A stretch of 29,080 nucleotides of DNA from contig JBBILQ010000030.1 of the NCBI GenBank assembly GCA_037444845.1, positions 1 to 29,080 on the forward strand. The letters are read 5' to 3'. The stretch comes from JARYMI01 sp037444845 (GTDB lineage Bacteria; Acidobacteriota; Aminicenantia; Aminicenantales; UBA8522). The first letter of the stretch is position 1. The number at the start of each line of letters is the position of its first letter. Shown piece after piece: positions 24,330 to 29,080 of this stretch. The notes beneath the pieces are model-generated. The model was not told the origin of the DNA. It saw only the letters and a program-made list of their open reading frames with translations, and did no database searches. The position numbers and the translations under genes were made by a program.

Positions 24330-24874
24330 CAGGCAAGTCTGATTATCTTCTTCTTGAATATCCCTGAGAGAAATGGATCTTTCATTTCCATCCTTCTCCT
24401 GAATTCCTCCTCACTGATATTGACGCAGTTGACCTCCCGATTAATCTCACGTTGAAGGAGAATTATTTCCCTCTGGAGAGACTGAATCTCGTGATTTCCA
24501 ATGACCAATAGATCTAAATCGCTGTGGGCGTCCATTTTATCTTGAGCGTACGAGCCATATATATATGCTTCCCTGACGCCTGGTATGTTCTTGATGATCT
24601 GCTTAAGTCTTTCTTCAATACCCACAGTCTTTAAGACGATCTTTTGATATTCCTTAAGCAGAGGAAATTTCTTTTCCAGGCTGAAAAGCCTGAGATTCGC
24701 CTTCTTTTCGCTCTTCAGGATGCCGATCTGCTCAAGCTCGCGAAGCTTTTTGACGAGGTTCCTTTTGTCCAGCCCAAGGCTTCTTGCCAATTCGTTGACA
24801 TGAAGGCTCTCGCTGGGATTGAGAAAAAGGTAGTTCAGGACCTTCTGAGTGACCTGTGACCTTAAGGAAATCAT
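24329..24874 (-). CDS. Winged-helix-fused minimal nucleotidyltransferase (MNT) antitoxin-like protein
   Basis: 181 residues. The N-terminal winged helix (about 8-65, LHVNELARSLGLDKRNLVKKL) is followed by a nucleotidyltransferase core with GSYAQDK (107-113) and the SDLDLLV metal-binding pair D119/D121. In MntA/HepT modules the nucleotidyltransferase AMPylates and silences the HEPN toxin. The fused DNA-binding domain suggests it also represses its own operon through the TTACACC half-sites upstream. No ribosome site is evident before the ATG at 24874. Confidence 0.87.
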   Translation of the reverse strand: MISLRSQVTQKVLNYLFLNPSESLHVNELARSLGLDKRNLVKKLRELEQIGILKSEKKANLRLFSLEKKFPLLKEYQKIVLKTVGIEERLKQIIKNIPGVREAYIYGSYAQDKMDAHSDLDLLVIGNHEIQSLQREIILLQREINREVNCVNISEEEFRRRMEMKDPFLSGIFKKKIIRLA

Positions 24875-24883
24875 TGTCTTTTT

Positions 24884-24923
24884 TTACACCGATAAGCGTA
24901 AATTATTACACCTATAATGTCAA
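24884..24923 (-). promoter_or_regulatory. Operator and -35 box of the nucleotidyltransferase/HEPN operon
   Basis: Half-sites TTACACC at 24884-24890 and 24906-24912 and an inverted GCGTAA at 24896-24901. The inverted pair GCGTAA-ATTA-TTACAC is centred on 24903. A TTGACA (24918-24923, minus) is a good -35, but no convincing -10 follows at 16-18 bp. Confidence 0.6.
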
Positions 24924-25216
24924 GCGCACAGTCTCAGGAACTCGTCCTTGGCAATCTCCCCTCTCGCGCAGACCAGCCGCAGAACGCCATATGCCCTGCT
25001 CACCACGATGTTCATGCGGACGCCATATTTCTCGACGTCAGGCTGGATGTCGGTCACGATGATAGCCGGGCGCTCGAGGCCCTTATACCTCAAGAACGTA
25101 TCGCAGACGATGCGGCCGCTGATGTTTCCGTCAGTGGCAAGCGCAGTCTGGTATCCGCCGACCACCGTCCTGTGAAAAATCTCCCCCCTTGGGCCAACCT
25201 CTTCTCTGTCGTGCAT
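24920..25216 (-). pseudogene. C-terminal fragment of a UvrD/Rep-like helicase
   Basis: 98 codons. CDTFLRYKGLERPAIIVTDI followed by NIVVSRAYGVLRLVCA matches the late motifs (Q/T-x-x-x-F/H-K-G-L-E and V-x-x-S-R-A) of UvrD-type helicases with a split C-terminal domain. The P-loop and all earlier motifs are missing, with an in-frame stop just upstream of its ATG. Its stop codon lies inside the -35 box of the nucleotidyltransferase promoter, so the next module was joined exactly at the helicase end. Confidence 0.75.
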
Positions 25217-25304
25217 ATACTTTTATTTAAAGCGGAAGACGGCCTTCTTCAGTTCCTTCCCGTCTTTTTCGAAACCGGTCACCCATTTTCCTGCCCGCTT
25301 TGGC

Positions 25305-27086
25305 TTAATTGATCGCGAATATCCCGCTTTTTTCGGCCATGTTTCGCAGCTCGCCGCGAAAGGCCGAGTGATGCCTGTATTTATCCTTGATCCGTGCGAT
25401 GAGCGCACGCCCTTCATCCGGCCGGTCGTTGCTCCAATATACCTCCGCGACGGCCAGCAATAATTCCGCGGCTTTCCAGTAGCTCTTACGCCGTTTGTTT
25501 CCGACAATCGCATCAATTCGCTTGAGAGCAATTTTGCCGGCCAGGCCGAAATATTTCTCCTTGGCGGCAGCCTGAAGCGGCATTTCCTTCAAAACGGCTT
25601 CGAGATATTTTCGGAAACGCGAGCTCGGTTTCGCCGGCCTCCGATCGCCCGGACGATCTTCATCTCCCTTCCATTCATCATTCTCAAAAGAAAAGGTCAG
25701 AACGGGATCAGTCGCCCTGTTCCATAATGACGACATATTGGCAGTCAACTTCTTCCCTTGATTCCATTCGGCCAGCAAGAAAAAAGGAACACCGAGCACG
25801 CCCGGATCTTCTCCCGAACTCCAGCCAAGGGGCTTCGATTTTCCCAAAAGGACTGCGGCGTTCTCGTAATCGCCTTTCAATAGATGACAGTAAAGGCCCA
25901 AATTCCCCCGAACGTCACTCTCCCAGAAGTCCGGCAATCGATCGCACTCCCGGGTCCGGCTTCCGCCTTCCTTTTTCTGGAGCATCTCAACAAGGGCCAG
26001 GGTTTCGTCCAGGATGGCCTTCCGTTTCTCGCGGTTTCTGGAATTGTCCAGGGCGTCCAATAATCGTTCAAGGCATGGATCGGCGCGGAGCGCTTCCATC
26101 AAGGATCGGTCGATCAAATCGTCTTTTTTCAAACGGACGGCCGCCTCGCGCAAAAAATCGGCAATCTTGGACCGAATCTGCAGGCGAGCGGGCAACCGTT
26201 CCAGTCCAAGCGAAGCCGCCCGGATCATGTCTCCATACTTGCGCTCTTTCTTCAGGGCTTCCAGCCAAGCGAGAAAGGCGCTTGGGTACTTTTGGCCGTC
26301 TTCTGTGGCCAGTCTTTCGAGCCCTGCGACACCTTGAAACAAACTCACGGCCTCTTTGAGGAGACCGGCGGATAGGGAACTAACCCTTTGTTTCCTTAAG
26401 AACTCCGGCCATCGTTGCCCGAAATCCTCCAGTTGGGGAAGCTCCTCCATATCGACATTAATGAGCCCATGGATATTCAAGTCCCGGGCGTCAGAGGAGT
26501 ATCTGGAAATCGCATTCCAGACGGCCCGAGGACGCTCGGCAGGGGTCTCCGTGAGATAGACACAGCGAAAATATTTCAGCTTCGCCTCATCGAAATCGGT
26601 TTCGATCATTTCGTCATGATCGTATCCGGGGAATTTTCCCTCTTCCAGGCCTTCTTCATAGATGGCCAGAAGAGATTCGAACGCCCGGCGCGCCAAAGGA
26701 TAATTTCCTTCCCCGTAGATGTCGAGGATGCGGCTGAATAAGTCGTCGATTTCAACAGTCCAACTGTCGTCTCCCCAGGCCCGTTCATCTCCATATTGAT
26801 CATCCCATCCCCAGCCGCTCGTGAACTCATATTTTTCGACACGTCGGCCGAACGATGCGATTTCCTTCAACAGGAAATCTTCGCGATCATCCCCGTCCTT
26901 CTCCTGTTTTCTTTTCTTCTCTTCCTTTTTCTCCGTAAGAACAAATCCCTCAAGGAAAAGGGCGCGCTCCCGCGGAGCCAAAGCCATCCCCTGAGCCAGG
27001 ATTATGCCTTTAAGGTCTTCGTGGGTGTATTGATCGATTCGGGCTTTCAAAGCCGTCATGAATTCCTTCAGAGTCAACGTTTTCAT
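25305..27086 (-). CDS. Large helical-repeat (TPR-like) protein, unknown function
   Basis: 593 residues, predominantly helical, with an acidic Trp/Tyr-rich stretch near 92-110 (GWGWDDQYGDERAWGDD) and several TPR-like helix pairs (LARRAFESLLAIYEEGLE, KYGDMIRAASLGLERLPA, YENAAVLLGKSK, YWKAAELLLAVAEVYW). No catalytic motif is visible. From memory, proteins of this shape occur in cyanobacteria, Chloroflexota and archaea, sometimes beside SWIM zinc-finger proteins; the recalled KYFRCVY-like segment is present (about 171-177). A scaffold role is inference. ATG at 27086 follows GGAG by 8 bases; the GTG at 27098 would include that site. It is the largest gene of the accessory island. Confidence 0.72.
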   Translation of the reverse strand: MKTLTLKEFMTALKARIDQYTHEDLKGIILAQGMALAPRERALFLEGFVLTEKKEEKKRKQEKDGDDREDFLLKEIASFGRRVEKYEFTSGWGWDDQYGDERAWGDDSWTVEIDDLFSRILDIYGEGNYPLARRAFESLLAIYEEGLEEGKFPGYDHDEMIETDFDEAKLKYFRCVYLTETPAERPRAVWNAISRYSSDARDLNIHGLINVDMEELPQLEDFGQRWPEFLRKQRVSSLSAGLLKEAVSLFQGVAGLERLATEDGQKYPSAFLAWLEALKKERKYGDMIRAASLGLERLPARLQIRSKIADFLREAAVRLKKDDLIDRSLMEALRADPCLERLLDALDNSRNREKRKAILDETLALVEMLQKKEGGSRTRECDRLPDFWESDVRGNLGLYCHLLKGDYENAAVLLGKSKPLGWSSGEDPGVLGVPFFLLAEWNQGKKLTANMSSLWNRATDPVLTFSFENDEWKGDEDRPGDRRPAKPSSRFRKYLEAVLKEMPLQAAAKEKYFGLAGKIALKRIDAIVGNKRRKSYWKAAELLLAVAEVYWSNDRPDEGRALIARIKDKYRHHSAFRGELRNMAEKSGIFAIN

Positions 27087-27342
27087 CGATCGCTCCACTG
27101 CATCAGTTTTTTTGAGTAAAAACGAGATGCTCTTGGAAACTTACGTGATTTGTCTCGGCATGTCAACGAGTTCCGGAGATCCTGCATCTCACCCGGCGGC
27201 CAGCCGGAAATTCTCTTCTTGGGGGCGGAGGATCCTCTCAAATTGGGCTCGGGCCCCCGGGCCGAAAACGTACGGCGTCGTGAAAAGGATGGCCGAGCGT
27301 CGGTTTAAATACCAAGCCAATGTGGGCAAGGCGCAGGCTGAC

Positions 27343-27510
27343 ATGCCCACAGTAACGGGATTAGGAAAGTACCGTTTATTCTTCTTCAACAATGAAGGAA
27401 CTGAGCGCAAGCACATGCATGTTGCATCAAACGGCAACCACGCCAAGTTCTGGCTTGATCCTATCGATTCAAAATCTCCTTCCGAATTTGCTCAGATACT
27501 CCACCCTTGA
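27343..27510 (+). pseudogene. Truncated DUF4160 gene
   Basis: MPTVTGLGKYRLFFFNNEG, a KHMHV segment and AKFWLDP match the N-terminal half of DUF4160 proteins. After LDPI (about 27466) the sequence departs from the family and soon stops, so the usual C-terminal helices and the DUF2442 partner commonly found beside it are absent. A different short frame on the opposite strand begins right at the junction. Confidence 0.6.
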
Positions 27511-27568
27511 AACACCGGCCGGCGCCACGACTCGCTTGGTGAGATATTTGTCCTTGCTTCCAGGGAGT

Positions 27569-27596
27569 ATTTGGTGCATTAAGGATGCTGTCCCCC
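27569..27596. repeat. Solo end of the GGGGGACAGCAT repeat family
   Basis: The reverse complement reads GGGGGACAGCATCCTTAATG.., matching the ends of the 18268-18582 element. It is inverted relative to the copy at 23838. Confidence 0.7.
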
Positions 27597-27605
27597 GAAT
27601 TACCC

Positions 27606-27631
27606 TATGCTCCTTTCTTATTAATGTCAAG
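27606..27631. repeat. Displaced copy of the RHH/RelE promoter
   Basis: 26 bp identical to 20612-20637, containing the TTGACA box and spacer of the RHH/RelE promoter but not its -10 or any antitoxin gene. Confidence 0.8.
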
Positions 27632-27683
27632 CTGCCGCCTTATTCACGGAGCTTAGCCCTTAAAGGATCACCGGCTCGATTTT

Positions 27684-27709
27684 GGGGACTTGACCGAATT
27701 CGGTCCCCC
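27684..27709. repeat. Short palindrome GACCGAATTCGGTC
   Basis: A perfect 14-bp palindrome at 27692-27705 flanked by GGGGACTT and CCCC, similar in build to the other GGGGA-type hairpins in the island. It forms the left edge of the AbrB-type fragment. Confidence 0.55.
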
Positions 27710-27923
27710 TGCCCAAGATGAGAAAATCTTCACGTTCCTTCAGAAAGGCTCTTCGGTTATTTTCAAGGTGACAGATAAGGGCGTATTCTTCCTGCCTGGC
27801 GAAATCACAGAGAGGGATACTTATACGCAAGAGGAATGGGGGAAGATCAAGCGCCTGGTCGCTGAACGAGGGAAGAGCTGTAAAACCTCGAAGGGAGCCC
27901 GCGAACACCTGAAATCTTTATGA
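27690..27923 (+). pseudogene. C-terminal fragment of an AbrB/MazE-type antitoxin
   Basis: 77 codons from a TTG that lies in a palindrome, so the real start is gone. The segment FLQKGSSVIFKVTDKGVFFLPGEI resembles the second half of a swapped-hairpin AbrB domain; the rest (YTQEEWGKIKRLVAERGKS.. to HLKSL) resembles the toxin-binding tail of such antitoxins. The N-terminal strand pair is missing and no PIN or MazF toxin follows. Assignment is by pattern only. Confidence 0.5.
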
Positions 27924-27933
27924 TTTATTTAAA

Positions 27934-28548
27934 TTAGCGGAAGAATTCTCTCGATTCAGACATTCTCTGAATTCCTGCCTCATGCCTCATCTCATCCCAG
28001 AGGACAATCCCTTCCCTGACTAAAGACAGGAATTCCGTGTCCGTTTTCTCACTCTTGAGCAAATCCAAAGCAGAAAGGACAACCGGCTCGATTTTGATAC
28101 TCTCAAAGCCTTTCCTGAATTTATATTTCTCTATTATCCCTAACACCTTTTCCTTGTCCGCTGAGACGATAAATAGGTCTATGTCGCTGGCCGACGCGTC
28201 TTCACCTCGGGCACAGCTTCCGTACAAAACAATTTCCGAAGCCAACTCTCGAAGATTTTTAACTAACGGGCGCAACAATGAAATGGACACAAGAATCTTA
28301 AAGATCTTGGCGCCAGGGTCTCCGCTATTGAAAGAGTAAAACAACATTTTGCCCGCCTGGCGACGGCCCAGGATGCCGTCGGCGAAAAGCTCATTCAATA
28401 CCCTGTTTGCCGACCCATAACTGATGCCTGTTCTTCGAGCGATCTCGCGCTCGTGGAATTCTTGATTTGAAAACTTCGCGAGAAAGCTTAGAATTTTAAG
28501 CTGATTGGTGGAGGAGGTGTAGTCAAAATCTGCTTGATATTTGCTCAT
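27934..28548 (-). CDS. Orphan winged-helix-fused minimal nucleotidyltransferase
   Basis: 204 residues. Winged helix (about 15-75, FHEREIARRTGISYGSANRVL) and nucleotidyltransferase core with GSCARGED (110-117) and SDIDLFIV (D122/D124). Domain order equals that of the 24329-24874 protein, but the sequences are distant. No HEPN gene is adjacent on either side; downstream lies only the AbrB-type fragment. It could be an antitoxin whose toxin was lost, or act on an unlinked target. The predicted transcription start falls at or next to the ATG, so the mRNA may be leaderless. Confidence 0.86.
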   Translation of the reverse strand: MSKYQADFDYTSSTNQLKILSFLAKFSNQEFHEREIARRTGISYGSANRVLNELFADGILGRRQAGKMLFYSFNSGDPGAKIFKILVSISLLRPLVKNLRELASEIVLYGSCARGEDASASDIDLFIVSADKEKVLGIIEKYKFRKGFESIKIEPVVLSALDLLKSEKTDTEFLSLVREGIVLWDEMRHEAGIQRMSESREFFR

Positions 28549-28552
28549 GATA

Positions 28553-28585
28553 TTGAGTATATACTCATTATATTGAGCATGTCAA
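28553..28585 (-). promoter_or_regulatory. Promoter and TTGAGTA operator of the orphan nucleotidyltransferase
   Basis: Minus strand TTGACA (28580-28585), 18-bp spacer, TATACT (28556-28561). TTGAGTA (28553-28559), TACTCAT (28562-28568) and TTGAGCA (28573-28579) lie on the promoter; the core GAGTATATACTC is a perfect 12-bp palindrome. Same half-sites as at 22005-22033. Confidence 0.8.
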
Positions 28586-28596
28586 CAAAAATTCCA

Positions 28597-28664
28597 GGAA
28601 CATGACCCAATTTTCTTAAATTGGGATCGTGTCCCCCAAATTCACTCCAGATTTCCTAATCTGG
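28597..28664. repeat. Palindromic repeat, family B copy 2, plus adjacent hairpin
   Basis: 28597-28636 is a copy of the 19230-19270 hairpin (CCCAATTT/AAATTGGG core). Directly after it is a perfect hairpin CCAGATT-TCCT-AATCTGG at 28647-28664. Confidence 0.7.
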
Positions 28665-29080
28665 TATGTTCCCCAGAATTTCGCAGCCCGCCGCCCACAC
28701 GTCTGGATTGACATTTATTCTTGACATGCGGAAGCTGGCAGGAACAGAATCCTTCCTCAAGTGAGAAGCGAGCGGTCAAGGGGGCACTCTTTTGCCCAAT
28801 CATTTCCGCCGGAAGGGAATCTATGTGATACGAGATTCGAAAGGTGCGCTTTCTGTCCTGAACCGACGGCTGTGAAAGACTGGGAGTGTTACGAACCGGC
28901 GACGCGGGATGCTTAAAAAAATACGCAGGCCTTATCGTCGAGGACAAGCAAGAGGCGTTTGGGACGCTTTTGGGCTGCCGGCGGATGCTTCTCTCATCGA
29001 TATAACTTTGTCGGAGGTAATAATTCCGCTTTGGCGGCTGACGACGCCAATCATGGTACCCTGAGTTTGTAGCACTCAGG
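28665..29080. other. Window end without a supportable gene
   Basis: Several short frames exist but none is convincing. The plus strand has a 51-codon frame (28761-28913) that ends with a Cys-rich CAFCPEPTAVKDWEC segment, which looks protein-like and may be a gene remnant. A 7-bp hairpin CCTGAGT/ACTCAGG (29060-29080) ends exactly at the window border. Confidence 0.4.

Noticed and set aside
27660..27908. Minus-strand 82-codon frame ending KIEPVIL, similar to KIEPVVL of the nucleotidyltransferase
   Set aside because: The match covers about 14 bp only; the plus-strand AbrB-like reading of the same DNA is more convincing.
28642..28947. 101-codon minus-strand frame near the window end
   Set aside because: Starts and ends in repeat sequence, has no ribosome site or recognisable domain.

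Overview
The window looks like a contig from an uncultured bacterium of the Acidobacteriota / Aminicenantes type. The inference rests on moderate-to-high GC, a secreted small protein of the type common in acidobacterial genomes, six-bladed propeller (NHL) and carboxypeptidase-regulatory-like exported proteins, a GH116 glycosidase, a TonB-dependent receptor, and dispersed palindromic repeats beginning GGGGGACAGCAT. No ribosomal marker is present, so the lineage is inference only. No CRISPR array, rRNA, complete insertion sequence or transposase gene was seen.

Bases 1-18181 are an ordinary metabolic and sensory region. A 5'-truncated surface protein ending in a SPOR domain is followed by a coupled two-gene signalling unit: a GAF-GAF-PAS-HisKA_2 histidine kinase and a REC-PAS-GGDEF response regulator. 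On the minus strand follow an exported GH116 glycosidase, a Mut7-C RNase-like protein, a metal permease with a His-rich loop, tRNA-Ala(CGC), an exported NHL propeller protein and a 65-residue membrane protein. A 160-bp palindromic repeat separates these from a plus-strand set: an exported SagB-type nitroreductase, a small secreted protein and an 806-residue TonB-dependent receptor. Convergent to the receptor is a minus-strand operon of a Tat-exported class-V aminotransferase, a small secreted protein and a cytosolic class-V aminotransferase.

Bases 18182-29080 are an accessory island of different character. It holds small modules, nearly all on the minus strand: DUF4258/DUF2283, RHH/PIN, RHH/RelE and wHTH-nucleotidyltransferase/HEPN pairs, two AAA_14-DUF4143 ATPases, a 593-residue helical-repeat protein of unknown function and an orphan wHTH-nucleotidyltransferase. 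Between them lie short terminal fragments of other genes (nucleotidyltransferase, probable PIN toxin, UvrD-like helicase, DUF4160, AbrB-type antitoxin) and at least two families of short palindromic repeats. Most modules carry their own TTGACA or TTGATT promoter with a palindrome lying on or near it, as expected of self-regulating units.

The most interesting observations are three. First, one ATPase gene and the orphan nucleotidyltransferase gene share an operator sequence and layout (TTGAGTA / TACTCA half-sites), and a 119-bp copy of the 3' end of that nucleotidyltransferase lies just upstream of the ATPase. Second, modules seem to have been exchanged repeatedly, leaving gene ends and one promoter copy behind. 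Third, one palindrome-bounded element contains eight copies of a degenerate 15-bp repeat.
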